Part shown: in pieces, positions 43,026 through 55,779 of the stretch
Numbering within the stretch: the stretch's first letter is position 1
How the letters are laid out: the number at the start of each line of letters is the position of its first letter
Assembly: GCA_902729315.2 (NCBI GenBank)
Contig: LR746264.1
Span: forward strand, 7,781,878-7,845,877
DNA length: 64,000 nt
Reading direction: 5' to 3'
DNA from: Spirodela intermedia
Taxonomy: Eukaryota > Streptophyta > Magnoliopsida > Alismatales > Araceae
Notes under the pieces: model-generated
Databases searched by the model: none
What the model saw: only the letters and a program-made list of their open reading frames with translations
Told to the model about the DNA's origin: nothing
Program-made: the position numbers and the translations under genes

Positions 43026-45454
43026 CCGGTGATGCGTCAGCCTTCTGCTCGGAGGGGACCCAAGTCTTCTTCTTGACGGGAAGGAAGGGGAGGGCCGAGT
43101 TGAGACCCAGGAAACCCGTTCCGAGTCGACCCGCCGGCTCTGTTAATTCAAAATCTTCTCTCCGGGTGATTCAAGTGGACACCCTCATTTACTGCACGGC
43201 GATTCTACGACTCGCTGGGGACCCCGAATCTTGCACTACTCTACCGTTAGAGACGTTCAACGGCGACTCGGGTGAGCCGATCCCGGCGAGTCGCATGCGC
43301 CGTTGTGCGGTAGCTTCTGGCTGTCGCTACGTTGCCGTTGTGGGTTCAGAAGCACGACTCGTGCGGTGGGGCCCACACCTGGCAGCATTAATAAAATTAA
43401 TAACTGAAAATGTAATATTACTAGTAAGGTATGAAAAAACGGAGTTTGGGGGGTGAGTTAGAAAGATTTAATGCCATATATTTATATAGATAAGGGTTAC
43501 ATATGTAAGAAAATATTTCCGTTTCCTCGTATGCGTTTGGTTGCGAGGCACTGTCCGCAGTCTCCTCAGAGCGGCACTACCAGTCGCATCATCTCGCTGT
43601 TGCTTTCCTCTCTCTGCCGGCACAAAGGAGAGAGAGAGGGTGGAGGAACATCTGAGGAAGCGACAGTGGAGTGAGGGAAAATCGCGGAAGGCGAGGCCGA
43701 AGTGGTAGTTTTCCTCGTTTCAGATCTGGTGAGTCCTCGCCATCCGCATTCCTCTCTGTTGCATTCCCGGATAGATGGTTGTTCGGGTTGACTTCCATTA
43801 GATCTCCCAGGCCCAGTGGGAGTTGGATCTCGAGACATCCGCCCGGGCTCTCTCGTCCCCGGGTTTGCTTATTCTTTCTCGTCCCTTGGCTTCCTGCGTT
43901 TCGACACTCTTTGAAGAGTTCTAGTCGCTGCGATTTTAGTCCATGGACAGATTTTTTCCTTTCTGGGGGAATGCCCTTCAGTGCATGTTGTTGGGCAAGC
44001 CGAGGTCTCCTGGCGAGTGGGTTTGAGCTGTAGAAGGAGACTAGTTTTGATCTTTAGTAGCTTTCTGTTGATGACGTGATGACAAAGTCCCGCTTGGTAT
44101 CGACCATTTCTATTTAGTTTTTCCTATAACCTGCTATTTGCTCACAGGGATAGTTTCTACATCTATTGGTAATGGTATGCTGCGAAAGCAGCACGGAATG
44201 CAATCCCTTCAGAATCGCCATTGGATGGGTGATCTGAACTTTTTCCCTCAGAAAATTAAGCTCATCTGTTACTTTCAGGACGATGCGACCAACGTTTTAG
44301 AAATGATGCTGGTTTCGTTTTACTTGATTCGAGTCGAAGGGCAGGTCTGTAAAAAAATCGTTGTCATGCTTCGATTTGTGGCAATTCACGATGCAACGAG
44401 TAGATCGAGTTTTAGCTCTGTACTGAATGTGCGAGTTTCGAATCTTCTACTTATATGTTGTGTCAAATGGAGTTGATGAGATTACCTTCCATCTTCCCTC
44501 CTTTCTACAGTTCCCGTTGATTACGCGTCATTGCGTCATTTCGTTTCCATTAAACGAAATAGAAGCATCAGACATGTTATGTGCTGATGTATTTATTTAT
44601 TTCAGAATAGGAATAAGATGTCTTTATGTCTTTTCTTCAATTATTGACTTTTGAATCAGTCTGGATTAAGCTAAGTGCCTAAGCATGAAAGGTCAAATAG
44701 AATGTTTCAAGAAACTCTTGGTAGATTAGGGTGTTTAGTTTTGCTCTCATATTTAGTCCTGAGTTTTTGGTATTTTCATCCGTGGTCTGAAGGAGGACCC
44801 TCTTGCCTCTTCAGGTAATCAATGGGTACTTCAGCATTGTCAGATATTTATGTTTGTGAAATATCCCAGCCTCAATTAGTGGTTTGTGTTCCTGGGTTGC
44901 GGTTAATACACATTCCATAGTTCTTCTGATGAAATCTAAGTTATCAAGATGAAAAATTTTGCGTATTAGATATCATGGTAAGCTGACAGTATCTGGCAGC
45001 GAGAAATTCTTTATTTGGTGTAGCGGTTTGATTGCATCTTAGGGAATAACTTAAAGAAATACCTTGTACGATGGCGAGTATTCAGAAATGGAATATTTAT
45101 CGGAATGTATGAGCGAAAAACGTTATAAAATTATAATTTCCATATTAGGAAAAAAAGTCCTCCCCAAAGGGATAATTGTGAGAATGATGAAGAGATCTAT
45201 ATTAATATTTTTATACTTGCTTTTTAGTTATGGCTATTCCACAACCGATCTGCAGTGGATCCTTGAAACTAATTTTAGGTCGATGGGTGCTTTAGTTGAA
45301 ATCTGGCAGTAATTGTGTGGAAGGATTGCTCTTGGGGATATATTTCTACTGCTATGGTTGATGTGGTCCTTTCTTAATTGGATAAATAATGCAGGTACCT
45401 TTTTTTTGGTGGGAGAATTCTCTGGAGCGGTGCCTAAAGATCAACTTAGACAGA
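42334..45454. other. Spacer and probable 5' UTR of the CIP7-like gene
   Basis: The first part is the 3' UTR of the WD40-like gene. A GGCGGCGGCC triplication lies at about 42717-42746 and a (GA)n run at 42992-43023. A strong donor CTG|GTGAGT at 43728/43729 and an acceptor GCAG at 45394 suggest a leader exon around 43570-43728, a 1.67 kb leader intron and a second leader part at 45395-45454. Open frames in between, including one of 82 codons at 45064-45312, lie in the inferred intron and are not supported. Confidence 0.45.
42992..43023 (+). repeat. (GA)n run upstream of the CIP7-like gene
   Basis: About 16 uninterrupted GA units, 550 bases upstream of the inferred leader exon of the CIP7-like gene. 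Confidence 0.9.
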
Positions 45455-48400
45455 ATGGATGGAGGAATAGATGACAATGCAGTGTTGGATTCTGCTACAT
45501 TTTACACCATAGCTTACCAGAACAGGTGCCTCCAGTCTTTTTCATTTTCTTCGTTTTTATTCTTTCTCTCTTGCCCTAAATAGACTGCTTTTATAAAAAT
45601 ACGGAACGCAAAAATGCAAGCTGAAGTAGCCACCTCTGGTAAAACCATCTAAAAAGAATAAGCAGAAACTCAGCAAGGCTGATTCCTAGGTCAGATATAT
45701 TCAAAATTATATAGTGCTTTTTTATTGCTGATGTATTGGTCGTTCTCTTGTGCCTTTTCATGGATTAGTCATTCTTGCCATTTGCTGCTCTGATCCCGAG
45801 AGAGAGAGAGAGAGAGAGAGCACTATTTCTTACGATTATGCTAGAATGGCCAAATGCTCTCCAGGAAAAGAATAATGGGTCAAGTAAACAAGAAAAAAGT
45901 AGTAATGTTGGTGAATTTTCCTGGGAATCAAGAACTTTATCTTGCATGCTCCGTTTGCAATATCATGCAAGTTCATCAAAAAAAAAATTCTATTACCAAT
46001 GTATTTGCATCTTTCTTTAGATGAATATGAATTTATGTTCCGGTCTTCCCTGGCTATTTACGAAAGAATTATTGCAGATTCGATGCTATTATTTGCTGCA
46101 AGGGCAGGACAGAAAAAATAGCGTCAGGCATGCTAGATCAGTTAGTTTTCCATTTACCAGGAGCAAATGACTGCCAATCGAGAGGTCCAAGTGACAGCTT
46201 TAAGCTTGAGCTGACCAGAGTGACGGAAGATTTCTCATGGTTCACGAAGTCCACTCTATCACGGTATTCATTATATGCACCGTCTATTTCTGTATGTGCA
46301 ATCGCACTATGCCCTGAAAACCAGTGCGTTACTAATAAACATATGCATTTTTTCCAGCTTCTTGTGTCTTGTATGTGCACCTGAATCGTTAAAAAGTGCC
46401 AGTTTGATTGCAAATGAGATTTCTCAGTTAGAAGATGCCAGAAATTTTCATCTTGCCCTGTATGCTAAGGTAGTCTATTTATCATTCCTTCATAACTTCC
46501 TTTCATCTAGCCTGTGCTCCCTCTCATCAAATCCCTGTTTCTCTCAGGACCTCGCAAATCTATCAGGAGATGTACCAATAGGTATGCCCCATCAAATCCT
46601 TAATTTTGGTTTTTCAGATCTGCCTCTTTGGAAGGAAGCGTTCCAAATAACTTCATTCATTTCCACGATGCATTGCTAGTGACAATTTATACCCACGATG
46701 AGTGACAGAATAAATAACGTAGAATGCTTATGTCACAAGTCCCATACTAAAATTAATGACGCATGCCTGCAATTGTTGACGCACTAAATAATGCAGAACA
46801 TTTGACAAATCCTGCCCCACTATTTACACTGGCTCATGCATGATTTTGGTAACGTTTACACTTTGAGATCATTTCGCGATTCTATTAGACTAATAGCATT
46901 GTCTGGTTGAAGAAATCACACCTGAAGTTTAAATAAAGAGGTGGTGTAAAGTTGTAACTTGGTAATGCTGTACCTTTATTTAGAAAGAGGATCTGGTTTC
47001 TCTATTATATTAGTTATCTTCCTAGATTCAAACGAGAGAGATTTACACTTGTAGTTTTCTTTGAAATTTTATTTCTTTCTTTCATTTTCATCATTTTTCC
47101 TATTGCCACCAATATACTTCTTTACCCTACAGATATTGGAAACTCAAATGAGAGGGGCTTAACACCAAAAGTAAGCATACTGCTACTATTTTAGCTTCCC
47201 GTCTTCTCTAATTTCATATATTTGTTAACTGAACGTCACGGAAAAAATTACAGGTTCAATCTGACACATCTTCTGATCCTACGAAGTAAGCATCTTCTCC
47301 TGCCTGTTGCTTCCACAATGTGAGGATCTCTTTTGAGTACGAATGCTTTGTACATGTAGAAATGAATTGCTCCGGGCAATGGATGTGAGACTTTTGGCAT
47401 TAAAGGAGGAGCTTTCTGCATCTTTCGGTCGAGCTCTGGGATCTGTGCCGTCTACGTATTGTATCTCAGATCTAACATCATTTTGTGACTACTTTGGGGC
47501 TGCTAAGATGAGGTACTGTCATCCACAATAGAATTCAGTGATTCTTTGTGTAGAACATGAGCAAATGTCGTACCTTTCAATCTTCCTCTTTTTTGTTCAC
47601 ATCAACTCGTATTTTTTCGTCTGAAAGCTTAAACTGAGAGGTCATCCATTATAACAGTGCCTCCATTTGATAATTCATCTTTCACTAGTGTTTCATTTTT
47701 AGAAGTTTATGGACCTGAATCTATTGCCTCATATCCTCTGTTTAATGGATGAGTTCTACGTTTTCTTATAAGTGATCTTTGTTTGTAGTGTTTATCATCC
47801 AAAACTACTTTCGACTACATAAAACTCGCAAATTCTTGAATAAAACAGACACTTTTAAGCATGCTATAATTGGTGAAATTTACCTGTTCTTTCTCTGATA
47901 AATGCAGTCACAATATGGAAAAGTTACATATTTTCCTTTCTTGTTCTTTCCTAGGAATCATTTGGTCAAATATTTGGAATTACGCTCAAAGGAGGAAGCT
48001 TTGAGCGCTTCAGCAAATGACTTCCGTCATAAATGTGAAAAAACATCGGAAATGACCTCTCAACCTGCTTCACCGACTGATAATCTGAGAATTGTTAGAA
48101 CTGGCGTTTCCCCAGCAAAAATAGCTCAGGCTGAACGACAAATCTCATCAGAAAGTGAGGCTTCTGATTCTTCTGATGATGACAAGGCCTTCACAGAGAG
48201 AAGCCGTCCTCTTATAAGAGCTGCATCGCCAAGAAGATCAGCATCACCTATGCGACGGGTCCAGATCGGAAGATCTGGATCACGTAGGCCAGCTGCCCTT
48301 ACCATTAGGAGCCTTAGTTACTTTCCACCAAGGGAAAAAATGTCATACAAGGATGCTGATGGAAATAGCAGTTGTGATGAAGAACCTGATAAGCTACCAA

Positions 48401-51400
48401 ACAGAACGGAAGCCTCAGTGAGGAGAATGAGTGTCCAAGATGCAATTAATCTTTTTGAAAGTAAACAGAGAGATCAAAGTCTGAATGGTCAGAACCGAAA
48501 ATCTTGTACTGAGGCATCTTCTAGTGCTAACAAGTCTGTTTTAAGAAGATGGAGTTCTGGTATGTGTGAGTCTAGAAAACAGGAACCTCAAGTTGGTACT
48601 TCTGATGGTGGGCTGCGGAGCAACTCTGACAATGTACCTCCTAGTGTAGAAGAGAAGAATTTGTACGAACTGAAGCCAGAATCTAACACTCCTGAAGCTG
48701 TTCCAAATATATCCCATATTCCAGTGGCCGAACTGCCTGCTCCAGAAGAGAGGATGTCATCTAATGCAGTGGATTTCCCTGTTGATTTACCAGCACAAGA
48801 AGCTGATGAGACTCAAGAAAAAGTTACGGATTCATCAGTATGGACTAGGCAGAAGGAAGCTGAGTTGAACCAAATGCTGATGAAGTTTATGGAGACCAAA
48901 CCCTCCAAGTACCGAAATAACACTTCCAGTACTATTCAAAACCATGCACCCTCTGGTCAGAAGAGAGGGACTCTGCATAGGCAGCCCAAGGAGAAAATTG
49001 AAGGAAAGTATCAGACTGAGACTGCTAGAAAGCGAACTGAGAAGGAAGCACAATCTAAATTTACCCATGAAACACCAATTCAGAGAAAAACGAAGACAGT
49101 TTCAAAGGCTGCAGGTGCCCCAGTTTCAAAGGCTGTAGATTCATTGAGTCATACTCAAAAATTACGAAGAAATTCTTCTCCTCCAGTTTTATCCAAAAAG
49201 GATGTGTCAAAATCAGTTGCTACTAAGAAGCCATCACCCAAAAGCGTATTGCCAGTGCCTCAAACACGTAACTCATTGCCATCTACTCCTTCCCCTAGAA
49301 CGGCTGGAACACCACGTTCTGATATTTCAGCTGCAACAGTTACCAATAGCAATGTGCCAAGTAGACATAAGCCTCAGCATTTGCCGTCTCCCACTAAACC
49401 TAGCCCAAAAATAGAGAGAACACCACGCCCGTTAAAGAGTGCAAAAGTGGCATTAAATGAAGGCAAAATAGTACCAAAAAACCAAGAGGACAGGAAGCAG
49501 AATTCAGTGTTGAGCAGCAAAAGCGCAAAATCAAAAGTTCTAGCGCCTTCAGGGAATGACGCCGGTGCAGTTTCAACTAAGCCTACGGTTCCAGCCAAGC
49601 CTAAACTCCACAGCAAGGCACCTAAGAAGAGCAGTGTCGTGCCACTGGAATCAAAACCCTTCTTAAAGAAAGGTACCGCCACTGGTCCAGGTGCTGGCCC
49701 CGAAGCAGCAAAGGCACCATCTGATGATTCTTCGAAGACCAATGGGAATCTTGTACTAGATGAAGAGAAGGAATCTGCTGTGGGAGCAAACGAAGCGATC
49801 TCTCAGCCATCCAAAGATGTTTTAGTCGAAACGAGGAATGATGATGATGATGCTGCTAAATGTGACAATTTATTGGATAATGATTTGAATCATGAGAAGA
49901 TAGAGACTGCAGGTCCCGTTGTAGAAGTTGACGACAGTACCATCAAGTTGGCAGAAGCCCATGTTGAAGAGAACCAACCTTATGAGGTGTTAGGCATCTC
50001 ATCTGCAGCGTGGGAGGAAACAGATCAAGAGAGGGTCGATGAGTCAGGCGGCACTTCCATGCCCCAGATGGCAGCTTCTGATATAGCACCTGTGTCATCA
50101 TCAAGCTCTCGTATCCGACATTCGTTGTCACAGATGCTTCAAGCTGAGAATGGCGAGCCAGAGATGCTTGAGTGGGGAAATGCTGAAAACCCACCTGCCT
50201 TGGTCCATCAAAAGGACGCACCCAAGGGATTGAAAAGGCTTCTGAAATTTGCTCGCAAAACTAAAGGGGAGGTAAACCTGTCTGGTTGGTCCACCCCATC
50301 TGTCTTTTCTGATGGAGAGGAAGACGCGGAAGAGGTCAAGACCAACAGTAAGAGAAGCTCAGATGCCTCGTTGAGGAAAGCAACTCTCCAACCAAAAGGG
50401 TCAGGAAAACAAAAGAACATGCTTTCTGAAAGCTATGATGGAGGTTATCCGGACAAGAGAAGAATGGACTATCCTGATGTTCCCGAAATTCTACCAGGTA
50501 CCTTATATTTTAATCACATCGCTATTTCTTGATGTTTTTGAATTCTGGTTCAGTTTTAGCAACATTTTCGCATTGCATTTTCTCCATAGTGCATAAATGC
50601 GATCTGGAATTCATGGAACGTGATTGAATGAAGTCTGTTATATTGAAATAATATTTAATATTCTTCTTTCGGACGACTTTTGGTCCTTGTTTCTAGAATC
50701 TCTTACAACTAGCCTCGTTATCTGTTAGATCTTGATGTTGACAGAACAGAAGGGTGATGAATCTTGGCTTTCTGGTGAATATTCTAGCACAAAGTGAAAG
50801 TAAAGGCATCAGACTCGATTCCAACTTGAACTGACTCAACTCTGATCCTCTGAGGCCTCTGCGTAGAATTAATTCCGAAACAATGGATTTCTTCTAAAAT
50901 CCTCCGTTCGGCGACTCGGGCAATCCCAAAGCCTACCTTGCTTTCCTTTCCGATACTTATAAACTGCCAAATAAGCTCTAATACCCCAAGTTGAGATCTG
51001 AAACTTCTGGTTTCCTTGATTAACGAATCTCCAACTTCACTTCAACATCATCTAATTGGCAGACCATGTTTGACCATGATCTTTGTTCCATGCTCCTGAT
51101 GGGCCTCTTTCCATGTCTTTTGGCTGGATCAAAATCCTCACTGCTCTTTCGTCATATGAACATTCATGGGTCAAAAGTCGAAAGAGTTGTCCTCACTCTC
51201 TGCAATGCGTCTTCGTAACCCTAAAAATTAATGTACATCGAACCTTAAAAAAATGATCACCTTCCCTCTCTCCCATCTTCCTTGAATATTATGCCTTAAA
51301 CGACGATAAATATTTCTCTTTTGTAGCTCAATCGACCCAATTTCCGTCTTCGAATTCTCATAAGCTGAGAGAAGGACCATCAAACAAAGGTGCGCCCGGC

Positions 51401-51557
51401 ATCCCATCTGGTTTACTGATACTGAATTATTTGATCTCCCTGTGTTGATCTCTTCAAAAGTCTCACTGACTGTGGTGCTCCATGTCCAGCAACTCGATCC
51501 TTCTTCTCCCTCTCGACATTCAGAAGCAGCAAAACAGGTGATCCAAAGCCTCGGTGA
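45455..51557 (+). CDS. COP1-interacting protein 7-like protein
   Basis: Nine coding exons, join(45455..45525,46078..46263,46358..46469,46548..46581,47133..47170,47254..47285,47360..47512,47955..50497,51490..51557), give 1078 residues. The N-terminus ('MDGGIDDNAVLDSATF', 'RFDAIICCKGRTEKIASG', 'FSWFTKSTLSRFLCLV') is the CIP7-type globular domain, followed by a helical segment 'KNELLRAMDVRLLALKEEL'. Exon 8 (848 codons) is disordered, rich in Ser, Lys, Pro and Glu, with SPxR and KPSPK basic motifs and 'SVRRMSVQDAINLFESKQRD', typical of the At3g14172 group ('GPI-anchored adhesin-like' in some databases, a misleading name as no signal peptide is seen). The end 'RSFFSLSTFRSSKT' is conserved. CIP7 was found as a COP1 partner in light signalling; the role of this member is unknown, perhaps cytoskeletal given the basic repeats. 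Confidence 0.9.
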
Positions 51558-52318
51558 CATTAAAAGGTTCGCTTCCAGTTCATCCCAGACCACTCAAAGA
51601 GAACCAAGACTCCCTTTTCTTCTTCCTTTATTTATTTATTTATTTATTTTACTATTGTTATTTTTTTCCATTCAAGGTTGTGGATGCTGCCTACTAGCAA
51701 TGTCAGGCTGAATCGCAGTGCCCCCATTTTCTCTATGTAAATTCAGGATGCCCACTGTGATATCGCCTTGCTTCCCCAGAGTGCTAACACCGTTGTTGCC
51801 TCTTAGTGATACTGTGCTCTTCAGATTAACCTCTGCCCACGCAGAGTTGGAGCCGAGCGCCTCCGTACGGCAAGGAGGTGTGCTGTACTGATGTCTGATG
51901 TGTCTTCGTGATGTGATTGAAGCCGAAATGTGTACTCTTTTTCTTTCCTTCTTTTTTTTCGTTTACTGGAGGAGATTGAAGGTGAAATCTTGTAGATTTT
52001 TACTTAACTGCTTCATCGATTGTCGGAGAGTCTACTGTAAATTCTGGACTCTCCACAGGATCACACAAGCAGCCGTGTTATGGTGAATCACAATCACCTG
52101 ATCTTATCAATCTGATCACGCAAGCGATAGAATCTTCACTATCTTGAGAATTTTTTGAGTTGGTATACTTAGCCAAAATCGATCCAGACCTGTTGATTTA
52201 CTTATTCTGGGTACCTTAATATTTATTCTGGGGTCGCCTGCATCATTATTAAGATAATTTAATTCCTGAAGCACATGACATCTGAATCCATGGAGGGAAT
52301 GCTTAAGCTTTACGTACA
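51558..52318. other. Convergent 3' spacer
   Basis: The CIP7-like gene (plus) and the DUF936 gene (minus) end facing each other 761 bases apart. TTTA repeats occur at 51627-51648. The space is expected to hold both 3' UTRs; nothing else is seen. Confidence 0.5.
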
Positions 52319-55131
52319 TCAAGTTGCAAGCGATACAGAGCTGTCGAAGGAGGACCCGATATGCTGTAGAACGAACTCGTAGATCTTCCTCTTCAACTGT
52401 TCAATGGCGCCTCTCATGGGGTCCTCCGGCGTGTGCCCCACGGCGTCCAGCCAGTCGTTTACCAGCTTTAAACGGGAGAGGACGGCAGCAATCCGAGCAT
52501 TGTCGTAGGGCGGGGTCTCGCCTCCGTCGCCGGTGAGTTGGAAGCCGGCGGCCACCGCTTCCTCGACGAACTTCAAGAACCAGACCTGCATCTCGCGCTG
52601 AAGCGCGTGGGCCAGCTCCAGCGTCTCCCCAACTCCGCACCCTCCCGTTGACCACCACACATTCTTAACAGGGTTTTGAGCCGGTACCTTTGCATTCTTG
52701 GATGGCGTCCCCAGGGAGGAGCTCTTCCTGGGCAGGCCCGACGATGATCTTGCCGGCGGCTCGGCGGAGGAAGGGGAAATCCTCCAAGAATTCAGGAGCT
52801 TCTCGGAGCTCTTCAGCTTTCCAGGCCCTCCTGATCCAGCATTCAGCAAGGAGACGACCTCGAGATCAGTGGCTAATGCGGCGTCGATCCAGAGCTGTAT
52901 AGACTTGTATCGGTCACCGCATAGGGCGTCTCTCGGCAGAGAATTGGCCCGGTGGGCGGCCAGGGCCTCCGCCACCGCAGTCCACTTGACGGCATCTCCG
53001 TAGATCGATAGGAAGCGATCGACTGTTGGAAGAGGCTTTCCAGCTCTCGAGGATGAACACAGATCGGAGAACATGCTGCCACCATGAGAGGAATGTGAGC
53101 AAACTACAGATCACGAAGAGGGGAAGAGAGCACATTCCGGAGAGCGGAATCCGGGTTTACCTGAGGCTTCTTACGATAGACTCGGTCGCCGATGCTTCCT
53201 CCAGAGCTTCAGCCGCAGCTGCAAAGGCAACGCTTCTCCTATGCAAAGCATCCTGCGCCATTCAGAGGTCGTGAAGAATATCGATTAAAGAAAAGTTTTC
53301 CAGATTCCGAAGGTTTTCCCCGGGGGAGGGAAGAACTCATCTTTCTATCCCAGATTTTATTAAAGAAAATGCCATGAGGTAAGATCTTCAGTGCCCCACC
53401 AACCTTCCCGAGCTTCACAAGGTTATCCGAGAGAGCATCGAGTGGGATGCTGCCATCAGTCCATTTTCTGTCGTGGACTGTGATTCTTGGGGCCCCTCGG
53501 CTTGGCTTATCAGGTACAGCGGATAATTCGTTGTTGCAGCTGGCCCTGGGCTTTTCGTCGATTGGCGTCTGCTCGCCCTCGGATTCTTGTTCTCCCCCGA
53601 CATCACTCAAACGCCTTGATATGGCGATCTAAGGGTGCATTTAATTGGCAAAGAGAAATGCATGATTTACGAGGGATCAACGAAGACAATGAAAATAAAA
53701 GATCACAGCGCAGAAACATGGGATCTTTCGCGAGATTTTTCAATGAGAAAATCGACGACGGCATAAATAGAAAGAATTTATGGGAAAATTACGGAGAAGG
53801 ATGATCAATCTGAATTGCAATATCAATGCCCACAATTGAATCCCAATGGTTTTCCAATGGAATTATACTCCGGAACTTTTTTTCAATACTTCTCCTGCAC
53901 TCTCAATGGATACTCAAGACGATGACGGGGAACAAAAGTAGTACGAACGGAAAGCTGGAAGCAAAAAATGATGGTGAACCTGAGTTCGCAGAATGGCTTG
54001 TTTATCCACCGCGTTCTTCGATCCCGTCTTCTCCTTCGTCTCTGAAGCATTTGATGACGTATCGTCCCAGCTCTTACGGGATGATCTCATGGACACCATC
54101 AAAGCATCAGACGCTTTCGATATACCCGCAGCAATGGCCGATATCTTCTTCTTGTTGCCCCCCTCTCCAGCCATCGGTGAGAGCTTTAGAACGCCGGACA
54201 ATCTCCTCCCCGGTGACATGGAATTCCGCCGCCCCATTGGTGAAGCAGCCTTCCGTCCGCCCGCAGGTGATGGATGCCGATACCTTGACGGGACTACAAT
54301 GGCAGGCTCCCTCGTCGTCCGACGGTTGTCCTCCTTTGCGGCGACTAGGCTTGGCACCTCACATTTAGACGGAACAGGCGACGAAGCTCTAGAATTAGCC
54401 CGTCCCATGGCGGGAGACGACGGCCTCGAAGGCGCCCTACCCGCCGGAGAAGGATCCCGTTCTGGCGCAGTCACCACACTCTTCCTCGACGATGATTTCA
54501 CAGAAGCGGGAGATGAGAACCGCCTCTTTGTCGCTGCCGCCGTCGTGACATTCTCATGCCCCCTGGCAGGGGCCACGTTTTCCCTCGCTGCAAACACCGC
54601 CCTGGTAACTGGGCCACTCCTGTCGTCAGAATTCCTGGACACAACCTGAAGCGGCAGCTGCTGCGTGGTAATGGTAGGGGGCGGTGGCGGCGGTGCCCCG
54701 CCATTGCCATGCTCGGCTGATGTCGCGGGCTGGATGAGGAAGCCGTCGCCGCTCGGAGAAACCTGGACAACCAGGGGATCGGGACTCCCCACAAAGGGGT
54801 GAGGGCGGCCATGGATGGGACGGACGCCGTATGCGCGGGGGACGGGGGATCCCTCAAAATGGAGGCGCTCTACGTGGACGAACTGGCCGAGCTGCGCGCG
54901 GTTGGAGAGGATAACGTCGGAGTCGCGATCGGAGAGGGAGACGTAGGTGGAGTTGGCGGAATCGGAGAGCTGGACGTAGAAGCCATGGCTGGGCCAGAGA
55001 TCCGGCCCGGCTAGGGCCGGCACGATGCCGATCACCTGCAAGAGCGCCGATCGATGCTCCCCGGCAACCCTAGTGTCGGTGTTCATCGACTGGAGCAGCT
55101 TCAGCAGGACTCCCGGCGTGAGGGACGCCAT
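52319..55131 (-). CDS. DUF936 protein, CORD-type microtubule-associated
   Basis: Four exons, complement(join(52319..53075,53161..53252,53404..53628,53980..55131)), give 741 residues. The N-terminal DUF936 block starts '[19 protein letters not shown]' and includes '[20 protein letters not shown]' and '[12 protein letters not shown]', an OB-like domain. A long basic, Ser/Pro/Arg-rich region follows ('[17 protein letters not shown]', '[12 protein letters not shown]'), then '[20 protein letters not shown]', the Ala-rich helix '[19 protein letters not shown]' and a C-terminal helical part with '[20 protein letters not shown]' and '[13 protein letters not shown]'. DUF936 includes the CORD proteins that disorder cortical microtubules during xylem wall patterning; I infer microtubule binding through the basic region. 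Which paralogue this is cannot be fixed from sequence alone. Confidence 0.93.
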
Positions 55132-55564
55132 GGAGATGCCCCCTTTGCAATCTCTACGGCCAGAATTCTAGCTATACAAGAGAGGAAGAACCCCGGCGCG
55201 ATGCCGCCCCCGTTCTTCCGTCGCGTTGGTGATGGAGGAGAGAGAGAGAGATGATTAATGGGGGGAGGAATCTGTGAGCCGTTGGGGGGGCAGCTCCTTT
55301 TCAAAATTCAAAAGCCCGCCCATTTGCCCCCTCTTCATCCTCCAGATGACAGCGACTGAGACGTCCGTTAAATGGAGAAAGTAAGAGCTGTTCACCAGCC
55401 GATTTGACGTGTCGGCCAGTCAAGTGGGCCTCTTACGTAATCAAACGGAGCGCTCAACACTTGGGACAAAATGGCCGTGTCAGTCCACGCACACGTATTT
55501 TCATCGTTTTGGATTTTTCTCTTCTTCCTCTCCACATAAATAGGGCACACACATATTGGTGAAC

Positions 55565-55567
<3 letters not shown>
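55132..55567 (-). promoter_or_regulatory. Promoter region of the DUF936 gene
   Basis: The immediate upstream region on the coding strand starts with a short CT-rich leader (complement of 55240-55252). No good TATA box is visible on the minus strand. GC content falls sharply beyond this point. Confidence 0.35.
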
Positions 55568-55641
<74 letters not shown>

Positions 55642-55655
55642 CTCTCTCTCTCTTA
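55568..55655. repeat. (TC)n microsatellite, about 85 bp
   Basis: Some 36 uninterrupted TC units, then CCCCTCTCTCTCTC, marking the edge between the GC-richer DUF936 promoter and the AT-rich block. Confidence 0.95.
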
Positions 55656-55779
55656 CCCTCATTTACTTACCCTCGTGGGAGATGCGAGTATACCAACAAA
55701 CCGCAGGAAGGAAACTATCTTTTTTTTCTGTTTGGAGTAAATTATGGTTGTTTTCTTCAACTTAATACATTAAACATTA

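Noticed and set aside
45064-45312. 82-codon frame upstream of the CIP7-like start
   Set aside because: It lies in the inferred leader intron, is AT-rich and has no recognised similarity.
53993-54649. 218-codon frame antisense to DUF936 exon 1
   Set aside because: A mirror of the DUF936 coding sequence with no independent support.
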